The notes beneath the pieces are model-generated. The model had not been told where the DNA came from. It did not search any database and worked only from the letters and a program-made list of their open reading frames with translations. A stretch of DNA of 64,000 nucleotides from Oceanospirillum beijerinckii DSM 7166 (GTDB lineage Bacteria; Pseudomonadota; Gammaproteobacteria; Pseudomonadales; Halomonadaceae): NCBI RefSeq assembly GCF_000422425.1, contig NZ_AULT01000007.1, forward strand, positions 62,001 through 126,000, written 5' to 3'. A program made the translations under genes and the position numbers. This document shows, piece after piece, positions 24,717 to 33,841 of the stretch; positions within the stretch are counted from its first letter, which is position 1, and the number at the start of each line of letters is the position of its first letter.

Positions 24717-26894
24717 ATGAATACACCAACTTCAACACATTGTCTGGATTGGTCATCAAAACCAAGCTTTAAGCCTCGCATACTGGCTTTAGCCATTGCT
24801 ACGGCCTTTGCTTCAGAGTTAATGGCTGCACAGGATAGTACGACAGCGGATAAAACAAACGTGCAGGATGATCTGGTGATTTATGGTGGTACCTATCGTA
24901 ATACCGCAACCAAAACGGCATTAAGCGCCGAAGAAACGCCACAGGGCTACTCGGTGATTGATCAGGAAGAACTGACTATGCGTAATGCCGATTCAGTCGC
25001 CACAGCTCTGCGCTATAGCACAGGTGTTAATACAGAACTGCGTGGTGGAGCCGTTACTCGTCTGGATCTGTTTACTATTCGTGGTTTTATCAATTACCAG
25101 AACTCCTACGATGGCCTGCAGCTTCTGTTTAACGACTGGAACCTGCAGCCTCAGATCGACGCCAAAGCCCTTGAACAGGTTGAGGTGTTTAAAGGCCCGA
25201 CCTCGACCCTTTATGGCAGTATGCCGCCGGGTGGTATGGTCAACCTGATCAGTAAAAAGCCACAACAAGACGCGACTCACAGTATTGAACTGGCCACCGG
25301 TAGCCACAGTAAAAAAGAAGCCAGCTTTGATTCCACAGGTCAGATTGGTGATTCCGACGTTTCTTATCGTGTGATTGGTTTAGCCCGTGAACAGGATTCC
25401 CAGGCCGATACCGCAGGTGATAAACGTACTCTGATCGCGCCATCCATTGATTGGCAGGTGTCTGACAAAACGCTGATCAACTTCAACCTGTACTATCAGG
25501 ATGACCCTGAGATGGGTATCTACAGCACCTTGCCTGCAGCGGGTATGTTCCGTGATAACCCCAATGGACGCTTTGATCAGAATAGCTTTTCCGGTGATAA
25601 AAACTGGAATGCCTACGAGCGGGAGGTCACCCTACTGGGCTATAAGGTTAACCATCAGTTTAACGATAACTGGACCTTGTTACATAACGCTCGTTATATG
25701 GATGCCACTGCATATCAGGAAAACACCTACACGTCCTATCTTGATACCGATATGCGCACCCTGCATCGTCGCGCCTATCTGACCAATGAAACCAGCGAAA
25801 CGATCACCATCGACAATCAGCTGTCTGGCGTGATCCAGACCGGCGCTATCGAACATAACCTACTGCTGGGAATGGATTACCAGAAACTGACCTCCGATAT
25901 CCGTTACGAAGACAACGCCATTGCTGCTTTAGATCTATTCAAGCGCAATAACAGTCTGGTAGATCGCAACACACTGGATATGACCGACACTATCTATAGC
26001 AGCGACTTCACCAAGAAGTTTGAGCAAACCGGTGTTTATCTACAGGACCAGATGAAAATCGATCAACTGGTGTTGATTGCAGGTGTCCGTTACGACGACT
26101 ACAAAGGCTCAGAAAGCGGGAAGAAATACGGCGTCAGCACCGATACAGAACTCACCGAGGAGCATGTTTCTGGTCGTATCGGCGCCCTGTATCAACTGGA
26201 TAGCGGCTTTGCCCCTTTTGTTAGCTACGCCGAAAGCTATCAGCCTGAAACCGGTGTGACCCGCAATAACGAAGAGTTTGAGCCTTCCACCGGTAAACAG
26301 TGGGAAGCGGGTGTGAAATACAGCGCTCAGGATGGCCGCCTGTCCGGCTCCTTGGTGGCGTATCAGATCACTAAGGACAATGTGCCTACTCGTGATCCTA
26401 ATGGTTCGCCCTATGATCTGATTCAAGCCGGTGAAGTGGAGTCCAAAGGTATCGAGCTGGAACTGAACGCTCAGATCTCCAACAACCTGATGCTGTCGGC
26501 CTTCTATTCTCGTCAGGATGTTGAAGTAACCAAAGACAACAACGGGCTGCAAGGTAAAACACCAGTATGGACACCTGAGCAGACACTGTCTATTTGGGCC
26601 AACTACGATATCTACACAGGCACTTTAGCCGGTACAACGCTGGGTTACGGTATTCGCCATATTGGTAAAGCCCAAATGGATGCTATGAATACCGATACAG
26701 TTCCCTCTGCCACTCTGATGGATCTGTCAGTAGGGTATGACCTGGCAGGCTTAAGCACAGCAGCTTCCGGTGCCAGCGTCCGTCTAAGCGTTAACAACCT
26801 GTTCGATAAAGAGTCCTACTCCTGCTATGACAGCAATAATTGCTGGTTTGGTGCCGAACGTACCGTGGAAGCCAGCCTGAAGTATGACTTCTAG
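24717..26894 (+). CDS. TonB-dependent siderophore receptor
   Basis: The ATG at 24717 follows CGGAG at 8 bases; 725 aa. Signal peptide to about residue 35 (LALAIATAFASELMAAQ). The plug domain (ETPQGYSVIDQEEL, TGVNTELRGG, VEVFKGPTSTLYGSMPPGGMVNLISKKP) and a 22-strand barrel ending in the outer-membrane signature ASLKYDF are visible. It is of the FhuA/FoxA type, importing ferric hydroxamate siderophores across the outer membrane with energy from TonB. First gene of an operon with fhuF, fhuC, fhuD and fhuB. The exact siderophore cannot be told. Confidence 0.93.
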   Translation: MNTPTSTHCLDWSSKPSFKPRILALAIATAFASELMAAQDSTTADKTNVQDDLVIYGGTYRNTATKTALSAEETPQGYSVIDQEELTMRNADSVATALRYSTGVNTELRGGAVTRLDLFTIRGFINYQNSYDGLQLLFNDWNLQPQIDAKALEQVEVFKGPTSTLYGSMPPGGMVNLISKKPQQDATHSIELATGSHSKKEASFDSTGQIGDSDVSYRVIGLAREQDSQADTAGDKRTLIAPSIDWQVSDKTLINFNLYYQDDPEMGIYSTLPAAGMFRDNPNGRFDQNSFSGDKNWNAYEREVTLLGYKVNHQFNDNWTLLHNARYMDATAYQENTYTSYLDTDMRTLHRRAYLTNETSETITIDNQLSGVIQTGAIEHNLLLGMDYQKLTSDIRYEDNAIAALDLFKRNNSLVDRNTLDMTDTIYSSDFTKKFEQTGVYLQDQMKIDQLVLIAGVRYDDYKGSESGKKYGVSTDTELTEEHVSGRIGALYQLDSGFAPFVSYAESYQPETGVTRNNEEFEPSTGKQWEAGVKYSAQDGRLSGSLVAYQITKDNVPTRDPNGSPYDLIQAGEVESKGIELELNAQISNNLMLSAFYSRQDVEVTKDNNGLQGKTPVWTPEQTLSIWANYDIYTGTLAGTTLGYGIRHIGKAQMDAMNTDTVPSATLMDLSVGYDLAGLSTAASGASVRLSVNNLFDKESYSCYDSNNCWFGAERTVEASLKYDF

Positions 26895-26929
26895 CACTTA
26901 ATAAACCACTAAGGACAAATTAGGCACTG

Positions 26930-28021
26930 ATGCCCAATCTACACGCAACACAAAACCAAATCCTGTTTGCTCTGGCCCGACACGTGTCTCCAGCACTGTC
27001 TGGTCAGTCTTTTGATCCTCAGTATTCTGAGGATCAAAGTCGTGACGGCCAGATTAAAAACGATCAAAACCGCTTTGATAACAATCCTGAGAACAGCAAT
27101 CAGGGCTTGTTACAAACCGGACAGGACAATACTCAGGTGCTGCAGGACTTTTACCAAAGTCTTCAGCAGCTTTACCCGTTGCCTGGTAAACCTTATTGGC
27201 AAGCCAGAGGTTGGACTCTGCTGACCTGGCAACCGCTCTACCTTTCTTTTCTCACTCTTTATGGCCTGGGATCTGTGCCTTCGGCATTGGGACAAGTGTC
27301 TCAACAAACATCCGAAGGTATGGTCTCAGGCTACTTTTTACCCCAAGGCCCTTGGTATTCCCTGAAGAATAACGCTTGCACTGTACCTGAATTGATCGCA
27401 TTCACCTGTGAGAAACTACGCCCGATGATCAGTCAGCTACAGCAAGAGTTTGAAGCCGTCAGTGGCTTTAATCAGGCTAAAAGTCAAAGAGCACTAGCCG
27501 ATCAACTACTGATCATTCTGCTACGTTTAGCGGATGCTGCCACGGAACTCTTTCCCCGGTTTGTTGCTTCACTGCCTGAAGAACAGCATACGCTATGGGG
27601 CTGTTCGGATATGCCTTGGTTACATCAGAGATTACGCCACAAAGAGACTGTCATTGCGGACGCTGCCTTGTGGTTAAAAGAGCTGGATCTCCCGGTTGAG
27701 CACTATCAACGCATTCAAGACAGGTCGTTGTTAAACGACCAGGCGGCTCAAACCTTACAAGCAGCTCAAGCCTTACAAGGGGCTCAAGCCTTACAAACTG
27801 CAGCCGGCCCAGGGCTTTATCTCGAACGCCTGACCTGCTGTATGCATTATCGTCGTGAAGATGGCGAACTGTGTGATAACTGCCCTCGACTCAAAAATCG
27901 TCGCTCTGCTTCTAAAAGCGATCAGACCTGTCCTAAAAATAGCCGCCCATGCAACGGCAAAAGAAACGTATCAAGCCCCTTAAAGTCGCCTAAGGCTGAG
28001 CACTCTCTATGTTTGAACTGA
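26930..28021 (+). CDS. fhuF: FhuF-like siderophore-iron reductase
   Basis: 363 aa. The C-terminal CC-x10-C-x2-C motif (CCMHYRREDGELCDNC) that binds the [2Fe-2S] cluster of FhuF-type ferric-siderophore reductases is present. The enzyme frees iron from imported siderophore in the cytoplasm. Odd features: an 18-base in-frame tandem repeat (27746–27799) encodes AAQALQG-like units just before the motif, and about 45 residues of Ser/Lys/Pro-rich tail follow it. E. coli FhuF is about 260 aa, so both insertions lengthen it. It starts 35 bases after the receptor and overlaps fhuC by 13 bases. Confidence 0.85.
   Translation: MPNLHATQNQILFALARHVSPALSGQSFDPQYSEDQSRDGQIKNDQNRFDNNPENSNQGLLQTGQDNTQVLQDFYQSLQQLYPLPGKPYWQARGWTLLTWQPLYLSFLTLYGLGSVPSALGQVSQQTSEGMVSGYFLPQGPWYSLKNNACTVPELIAFTCEKLRPMISQLQQEFEAVSGFNQAKSQRALADQLLIILLRLADAATELFPRFVASLPEEQHTLWGCSDMPWLHQRLRHKETVIADAALWLKELDLPVEHYQRIQDRSLLNDQAAQTLQAAQALQGAQALQTAAGPGLYLERLTCCMHYRREDGELCDNCPRLKNRRSASKSDQTCPKNSRPCNGKRNVSSPLKSPKAEHSLCLN
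27746..27799 (+). repeat. 18-bp in-frame tandem repeat in fhuF
   Basis: Three copies of GCTCAARCCTTACAA plus 3 variable bases, starting at 27746, 27764 and 27782. They encode six-residue units (AQ-T/A-LQ-x). Such coding minisatellites can change copy number without breaking frame. Confidence 0.85.
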
Positions 28022-28794
28022 ATAATATTCGTATTGAAAGAAACCAAAGAACTATCTTACAGCTGGATCAGCTCAGCATTGACGATAAGGCTTTTACGGT
28101 CATTTTGGGCCATAACGGTTCCGGGAAATCAACGCTAATGAATTTGTTAGCCCGGCAGCTAATAGCAGATCAAGGTGATATTCACTTTCAAGGACAAGCA
28201 CTATCCGCTTTATCGCAAAAGATGCTGGCACGACAGATCGCGTTTCTCCCCCAACGCCTACCTGAAGTCGCAGGGTTAACGGTTCGAGAACTGGTACGTC
28301 AGGGACGCTTTCCCTGGCGTGGCACCTTGGGACGCTGGCAGAAAGAAGATCAACAGATCATCCAGCATGCCATGCAACAAACTCAGGTCACGGACTATGC
28401 GGATACTCTGGCCGACCATCTATCCGGCGGCGAACGTCAAAGGGCCTGGATCGCTATGCTGCTGGCCCAACAATCACCGGTGCTGCTATTGGATGAACCC
28501 ACTTCCGCGTTGGATCTAAGCCATCAATACGAGCTGATGGCGCTACTGAAACAGCTCAATCAGCAAACAGGAAAAGGGGTGATTGTGATCCTACATGACC
28601 TCAATCTGGTCTCCCGCTTTGCCGATCAGGTAATAGCGCTTAAAGCTGGCCGCTTGTTCTATCAAGGTCCGGTAAACGGTCGCAATGACGAAGATAGCTT
28701 TCTTAACTCTGAACGTTTAACTGAGCTTTATCAGATTCCTGTCCAGTTAATGGAGCACCCTGAGAGCCTGCATAAGGTGGCAGTGGTATGTTAA
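28009..28794 (+). CDS. fhuC: Ferric hydroxamate ABC transporter ATP-binding protein
   Basis: 261 aa with all nucleotide-binding motifs: Walker A GHNGSGKST, Q-loop FLPQ, signature LSGGERQRA, Walker B VLLLDEPTSALD and switch His in VILHDLN. It powers import through FhuB from the cytoplasmic face. It overlaps fhuF by 13 bases and fhuD by 7, a tightly coupled operon. Confidence 0.93.
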   Translation: MFELNNIRIERNQRTILQLDQLSIDDKAFTVILGHNGSGKSTLMNLLARQLIADQGDIHFQGQALSALSQKMLARQIAFLPQRLPEVAGLTVRELVRQGRFPWRGTLGRWQKEDQQIIQHAMQQTQVTDYADTLADHLSGGERQRAWIAMLLAQQSPVLLLDEPTSALDLSHQYELMALLKQLNQQTGKGVIVILHDLNLVSRFADQVIALKAGRLFYQGPVNGRNDEDSFLNSERLTELYQIPVQLMEHPESLHKVAVVC

Positions 28795-30179
28795 CCACAT
28801 CTGAAAAGAAGCTTAGCCAACACTCCAACAGTAATAGTAGAAATAGCGGAAATATCAGCTCGGCATCCCAGCCAAACCTGGCGGCTCGTATTACCAATCG
28901 CATTCCTATGGGCCTGCCCTACGGTTTATTTTCAGGCTTGATCTGCTGGTTTGCTCTGTTTTTAGTTCTATTTTCAACCGAAGCTAAAGCTCAGCCGGAT
29001 CAAAAGGTCACTGCCAATATAACAGCGGCTCATATAGCGTCGTTCGATAAAGCACCGTTCGATAAAATGTCGTCTGATAAAGCGACATCCCATATAGAAA
29101 CCAGCAGCAGTTTAACGGGTTACACTATTCAGGACTCTGAAAAACAGGTCTACTTTGAGCGACCGCCGCAACGTATCGCTGTATTGAGTTGGGATCTGGC
29201 TGAGCAACTTTTAGAGCTGGATGTCATACCCGTTGCCATGCCGGAGATCCGCGCTTATCACGATTGGGTAGTACGTCCGCAAGTACCGGAATCAGTACAA
29301 GAGCTGGGTTTAAGAAGTGAACCGAATCTGGAACGCCTAGCGGCTGTAAAGCCTGATCTTATTATTCTGGCTAACCGTCAGAAAGATGTGCAGCACCGTT
29401 TTTCCCGTATTGCACCTGTGCTTTATTTTGAGACTTATAGCAAACAGCATAATAACGCTGAAGCCGCCATCACTATTTTCCGAACCTTGGCCAAACTGGT
29501 CCAAAAAGAAGATTTAGCTGAGCAAAAGCTGACACAGATGCAAGCTGACATAGAAGCGATGAAAAGCCAGTTAGTGCAAGCCTATCAGGGGCAGCTCCCT
29601 GATGTCAGTACAGTGCGTTTTGCCAGCTTAACCTCAGTGTTTATCTATGGTGATAACTCCATTGCCCACTACGCGCTTAAGCAATTAGGCATCTCACCGG
29701 CTTTGCCTTCTCTCCCAAGCCTTCAGGCACGTACTCAATGGGGGATCACTCAAACCCGCCTATTAAATCTCAGAGAGATTGAACAAGGCAGCGTGTTGTA
29801 CTTTACCCCTTTTGAGCATGAGAAAAAGCTGAAAACCTCACCGATCTGGCAAGCGATGCCTTTTGTTCGTGCCGGGCGCAGCAATCGTATTAAACCGACC
29901 TGGACTTATGGCGGCGCGATGTCGATTAAGTATATGGCACAAGCCTTGACAGAAAGCCTGTTAGCTATTGCACCAGCGCCGTCGTTAAGTAAAAGCATCA
30001 GCCAGGAAAGAGCTCTGTATCAAAGCCAAAACACTGACCTAAAGACGGATCTAAAAGCAGATCCAAAAGCAGCTCTGAAAACTGATCTACAAGCTAATTT
30101 ACAAACCGAGCTTCAAATTGACCGACAAACGGGTTTGCAAGCCGATTTAAAAATAAACAGCGTTTCGGTTAATCAGTAA
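28788..30179 (+). CDS. fhuD: Ferric hydroxamate periplasmic binding protein, extended ends
   Basis: 463 aa from the ATG at 28788 (AGGTGG about 8 bases upstream). The siderophore-binding core lies at about residues 120–390 (ERPPQRIAVLSWDLAEQLLELDVIPVA, LERLAAVKPDLIILA, PIWQAMPFVRAGRSNRI). The export signal is internal: the hydrophobic stretch runs at about 48–65, ending EAKAQ, after a 40-residue polar leader. A second ATG at 28908 would give a normal signal peptide but has no ribosome site. E. coli FhuD is about 296 aa; the excess comes from this leader, an FDKAP-type repeat and a C-terminal tail of four-residue repeats (LKTD/LKAD/LQTE). Confidence 0.87.
   Translation: MLTTSEKKLSQHSNSNSRNSGNISSASQPNLAARITNRIPMGLPYGLFSGLICWFALFLVLFSTEAKAQPDQKVTANITAAHIASFDKAPFDKMSSDKATSHIETSSSLTGYTIQDSEKQVYFERPPQRIAVLSWDLAEQLLELDVIPVAMPEIRAYHDWVVRPQVPESVQELGLRSEPNLERLAAVKPDLIILANRQKDVQHRFSRIAPVLYFETYSKQHNNAEAAITIFRTLAKLVQKEDLAEQKLTQMQADIEAMKSQLVQAYQGQLPDVSTVRFASLTSVFIYGDNSIAHYALKQLGISPALPSLPSLQARTQWGITQTRLLNLREIEQGSVLYFTPFEHEKKLKTSPIWQAMPFVRAGRSNRIKPTWTYGGAMSIKYMAQALTESLLAIAPAPSLSKSISQERALYQSQNTDLKTDLKADPKAALKTDLQANLQTELQIDRQTGLQADLKINSVSVNQ
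29040..29084 (+). repeat. 15-bp in-frame tandem repeat in fhuD N-terminal region
   Basis: Three copies of a unit around GTTCGATAAA (15-base period, at 29042, 29057 and 29072) encode FDKAP-like pentapeptides just after the signal peptide. Confidence 0.75.
30035..30150 (+). repeat. 12-bp in-frame degenerate repeat in fhuD C-terminus
   Basis: About nine degenerate units encode LKTD-, LKAD-, PKAA-, LQAN- and LQTE-like tetrapeptides. They form an amphipathic charged tail after the binding domain. Confidence 0.75.
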
Positions 30180-30190
30180 GGATACTTGTC

Positions 30191-32233
30191 TTGAGTCACA
30201 CATCATCATTACCAGGCGACGCTATCACGCTGAGTCAATTCTCTCTGTCTAGGCTATCTCTGCTATTAACCGCAAGTATTCTGGCCCTTGGTTTGATCTA
30301 TTTACAGATAGGTATCGAAATCTCACCGGCCAGACAGTGGCAACTGATGTCCGGTTTATCATCCGATAGTTTTGATGATTTTGAATTTACCTATGCCCGC
30401 TTGCCACGGCTGGCGATGGTTTTGCTGGTTGGTTTAGTGATGGGCTTAACCGGTAGCTTGATCCAACAACTAACCCGTAACCCCCTGCTCTCTCCCATGA
30501 CCTTAGGCACCGCCAGTGGTGCCTGGTTAGCACTGATTATTGTGAATATATGGTGGCCGACACTGATCGAAGATTACGGTGCATTATTTGCCATGACAGG
30601 CGCCCTGCTCTCTATGGCTCTGGTGATTATGATCGCCGGTTGGCAAAACCTCAGCGGTCTACCTGTGGTGCTGGCTGGGATGTCGGTCAATATTCTGTTA
30701 GGCGCATTAACCAGCGCCATTATCCTGATGAATGACCAATACGCCCGTAATCTCTTTATCTGGGGTGCGGGTGATCTGGCGCAAAATGGCTGGGATTCTG
30801 TGCTATGGCTACTGCCAAGACTCGCCGTTGTGGTGATTATTTTCGCTATTGCACCAAGAATCCTAACGCTGCTGCGTTTGGGGCAGGAAGGCGCTGCTGC
30901 TCGGGGAATGAATGTCGCTGGCCTGTTTTTGCTATTAATGGTCTGTGGCATCTGGCTTGTATCCTCAGCCCTGACTATTGTCGGTGTGATTGGCTTTATC
31001 GGCCTGATTGCACCTAATATTGCCCGCTCTTTAGGTGCGATAACCGCCAGAGACGAGTTATGGATCAGTACTCTACTTGGTATGTTATTGCTGTTATTAA
31101 CGGATGGTTTAGCGCTCTATCTTAGTCAATTTACCCCAGACCTGATTCCTACTGGCATCACCTCTGCTTTGATTGGTGCTCCCGCGTTGATCTGGTTTAC
31201 TCATCGTCGCTTGTCCGCTCAGGATCAGCTGTTTTTCCGGATGCCCCAAGGGGCTGAACAGCTTTCCCGAGTAACGATCACTCTACTGGCAGCGGCTTTT
31301 ACATTGGTACTGGCACTCAGCTGTTTGGTTCAGCTACTTAATCAGGGCTGGTTAATGACTATTCCCGATAGTTTTATCTGGTCCCTGCGTTGGCCCAGAA
31401 TTACCACGGCTATTGCCGCAGGAGCGGGTATGGCGATCGCCGGTGTGATTATGCAGCGCCTGATTCATAACCCACTGGCCAGTCCTGATCTGTTGGGCAT
31501 GTCAGCAGGTGCCGTGTTTGCTATCGTAGTGACAGGCATGGTGATGGGTCAGTTTGATTCTTCTTTTGGGGCTTTTTCAGGGCCAATCATCGCCTTTAGT
31601 GGCAGTATGCTGACTTTGGGAGTCTTGCTGATACTGGGGAAACGTAAATCCTACGCCCCATCTGTCGTTATTATGACAGGTATCGCTTTAGCCGCCTTAA
31701 TCGAGACGCTGGTGCAGTTTGTACTGATTAAGGGCACCGATGACGTTTACTCAATTCTACGTTGGCTATCTGGCTCAACTTACCGAGTGGAAAGTTCCGA
31801 AGCCCTGCTTCTGGTCTCAGGCACACTTGTACTCACCGGTTTGGCTTTTATCTGCCATCGTTGGTTAACGCTGATCTCTGCAGGTCGCAATGTGGCGTTG
31901 GCTCGCGGGCTTGATGTGAACCGTGCTTTTGTTCTGCTCTTAATCATCTCTGCTGCGCTATGCGCTCTTACCACCGCCATCATGGGGCCTGTGGCCTTTG
32001 TCGGACTATTAGCCCCTCATATGGCTGCAATGCTGGGCGCAAGAGCTGTTATCCCACAATTGATAATCGCTGCTGTGCTGGGGTCTACGTTCCTGTTGTT
32101 AGCCGATTGGTTGGGACAGATTGTTATTTATCCGGCCCAGCTGGCAGCAGGCACGATGGTGTCTTTAATCGGTGGCAGCTACTTTGTTTTTCTACTGCTG
32201 AAAGGGCGCATGGCTGGCAGCTCAACAAGTTAG
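30191..32233 (+). CDS. fhuB: Fused ferric hydroxamate ABC permease
   Basis: 680 aa, a head-to-tail fusion of two FecCD permease domains (about 10–340 and 350–675), as in FhuB. The paired G-loop signatures are seen twice (GLTGSLIQQLTRNPLLSPMTLG in the first half, MQRLIHNPLASPDLLGMSAGA in the second). About 20 hydrophobic segments cross the inner membrane. The start is TTG at 30191, with AAGGA 8 bases upstream; no ATG fits. It lies 11 bases after fhuD. Fused FhuB is characteristic of hydroxamate systems, supporting that substrate class. Confidence 0.93.
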   Translation: MSHTSSLPGDAITLSQFSLSRLSLLLTASILALGLIYLQIGIEISPARQWQLMSGLSSDSFDDFEFTYARLPRLAMVLLVGLVMGLTGSLIQQLTRNPLLSPMTLGTASGAWLALIIVNIWWPTLIEDYGALFAMTGALLSMALVIMIAGWQNLSGLPVVLAGMSVNILLGALTSAIILMNDQYARNLFIWGAGDLAQNGWDSVLWLLPRLAVVVIIFAIAPRILTLLRLGQEGAAARGMNVAGLFLLLMVCGIWLVSSALTIVGVIGFIGLIAPNIARSLGAITARDELWISTLLGMLLLLLTDGLALYLSQFTPDLIPTGITSALIGAPALIWFTHRRLSAQDQLFFRMPQGAEQLSRVTITLLAAAFTLVLALSCLVQLLNQGWLMTIPDSFIWSLRWPRITTAIAAGAGMAIAGVIMQRLIHNPLASPDLLGMSAGAVFAIVVTGMVMGQFDSSFGAFSGPIIAFSGSMLTLGVLLILGKRKSYAPSVVIMTGIALAALIETLVQFVLIKGTDDVYSILRWLSGSTYRVESSEALLLVSGTLVLTGLAFICHRWLTLISAGRNVALARGLDVNRAFVLLLIISAALCALTTAIMGPVAFVGLLAPHMAAMLGARAVIPQLIIAAVLGSTFLLLADWLGQIVIYPAQLAAGTMVSLIGGSYFVFLLLKGRMAGSSTS

Positions 32234-32417
32234 CGCCTTCCTATTGATACAGTTGATACAATCTCGAACAACTAAACGGGTACATTGCATCGCATTTCTG
32301 GAGCAGCGGGTTGAAAAAGAATAGCAGGAAAACAGAGAAAAAGGGTAAAACAACTCAATTACCCCACACCCAAGATACAGGTAAAATACCACCTTCATCA
32401 ATTACAGGTAGGTTGTA

Positions 32418-33713
32418 ATGCTTTCAGTTCTGGTTATCGGTTATGTCTGGCCTGAGCCTAATTCATCAGCCGCAGGCAGTCATATGTTGTCACTGTTGCG
32501 GTTATATAAACAACAAGGCTGGCAGGTCACTTTTGCCAGTCCTGCACAAACAACTGAGCATATGGTAAACCTGGCGGATGAGGGCATAGACAGCACAGCT
32601 ATAGAATTGAACAACAGCAGTTTTGACCAATACATTCAGCAGCTACAGCCCGATATTGTGATGTTTGACCGCTTTATGATGGAAGAGCAGTTTGGCTGGC
32701 GTGTTGAGAAAAACTGCCCTGATGCTCTGCGTATTCTGGATACGGAAGACCTACAATGTCTGCGTAATGCTCGCCATCATGCGCTGAAACAGAATAGGGA
32801 TATGATACTGAGCGATCTCTATTCAGACCTTGCTAAACGTGAGATTGCCGCTATCTACCGTTGCGATCTATCACTGATTATCTCCAGCCATGAGATACAG
32901 TTACTACAAAAACAGTTTCAAATACCTGCTCAACAACTCCACTATCTGCCCTTTATGTTGGATCTGGATAACCTGTCAAGCAGCAACCCTGAAAGGTACT
33001 CTCCTTACGAAGCCCGCCAGCACCTGCTGATGATTGGTAATTTCCGCCATGCACCTAACTGGGATTCCGTGCTATATATGCAGAATCTATGGCCTCAACT
33101 GCGAGAACAGCTAAAGAAGGAAGGTCACCCCCATGTAGAGCTGCATATCTACGGTTCTTACCCTCCACCCAAGGCCACTGCGCTTAACAACCCCAAAACC
33201 GGTTTTCTGGTTAAAGGTTGGGCTGAAGATGCTTATCAAGTGATGACTCAGGCTCGATTATGCCTGGCTCCATTACGCTTTGGCGCCGGTATTAAAGGTA
33301 AGCTGCTTGATGCCATGGTATGCGGGACGCCCAGCATCACGACACCGATAGGTGCGGAAGGAATGCTCCCCAATGATAAGGTCGCTGAAGAAGCAACTGT
33401 ACAAAGTAAATTAAACTGGCCGGGCATTATCGCCGATGATGATCAGGCCTTTATTGATGGTGTTGTCGAACTTTATAGCCAACCTGATAGCTGGCAACAA
33501 AAACAGCAAAATGCTCCGGCATTGTTAGCAGGTCTGTACGATGGCTCAAAAACGGGTCCACTGCTAATCCAGCGTATACTTGAGCTAAAAGAAAATCTGG
33601 CACAATACAGATTGCAGAACTTTACGGGGGCGATGCTCAATCATCACAGTATGAAGAGCACACAGTATATGTCGCAGTGGATAGAAGCTAAAAACCGACA
33701 TTTATCTCATTAA
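32418..33713 (+). CDS. Glycosyltransferase, GT-B fold (GT4-like)
   Basis: 431 aa, no signal peptide. The N-terminal Rossmann half starts LSVLVIGYVWPEPNSSAAGSH. The C-terminal half has the sugar-nucleotide-binding pattern FGAGIKGKLLDAMVCGTPSITTPIGAEGM of GT4-like enzymes. It presumably transfers sugar to a surface polysaccharide or other acceptor. No other glycan genes are near, and the nearest gene upstream is fhuB, 184 bases away. It has an AGGT ribosome site and its own terminator. Confidence 0.82.
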   Translation: MLSVLVIGYVWPEPNSSAAGSHMLSLLRLYKQQGWQVTFASPAQTTEHMVNLADEGIDSTAIELNNSSFDQYIQQLQPDIVMFDRFMMEEQFGWRVEKNCPDALRILDTEDLQCLRNARHHALKQNRDMILSDLYSDLAKREIAAIYRCDLSLIISSHEIQLLQKQFQIPAQQLHYLPFMLDLDNLSSSNPERYSPYEARQHLLMIGNFRHAPNWDSVLYMQNLWPQLREQLKKEGHPHVELHIYGSYPPPKATALNNPKTGFLVKGWAEDAYQVMTQARLCLAPLRFGAGIKGKLLDAMVCGTPSITTPIGAEGMLPNDKVAEEATVQSKLNWPGIIADDDQAFIDGVVELYSQPDSWQQKQQNAPALLAGLYDGSKTGPLLIQRILELKENLAQYRLQNFTGAMLNHHSMKSTQYMSQWIEAKNRHLSH

Positions 33714-33726
33714 CCAAATTAACCAT

Positions 33727-33759
33727 AAGCGGCGTTCAGTTAGCACTAGACGCCGCTTT
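33727..33759. terminator. Terminator after glycosyltransferase
   Basis: Perfect AAGCGGCGT / ACGCCGCTT stem with a 14-base loop, followed by TTC. It lies between convergent genes and may serve both. Confidence 0.8.
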
Positions 33760-33841
33760 CATGTATTGGCTCAGAAGAAATATGATATTAAACAGTTCTG
33801 AAAAAGGCGCTTTCAGACTGTGGCCTACAGGCTAATATAAC

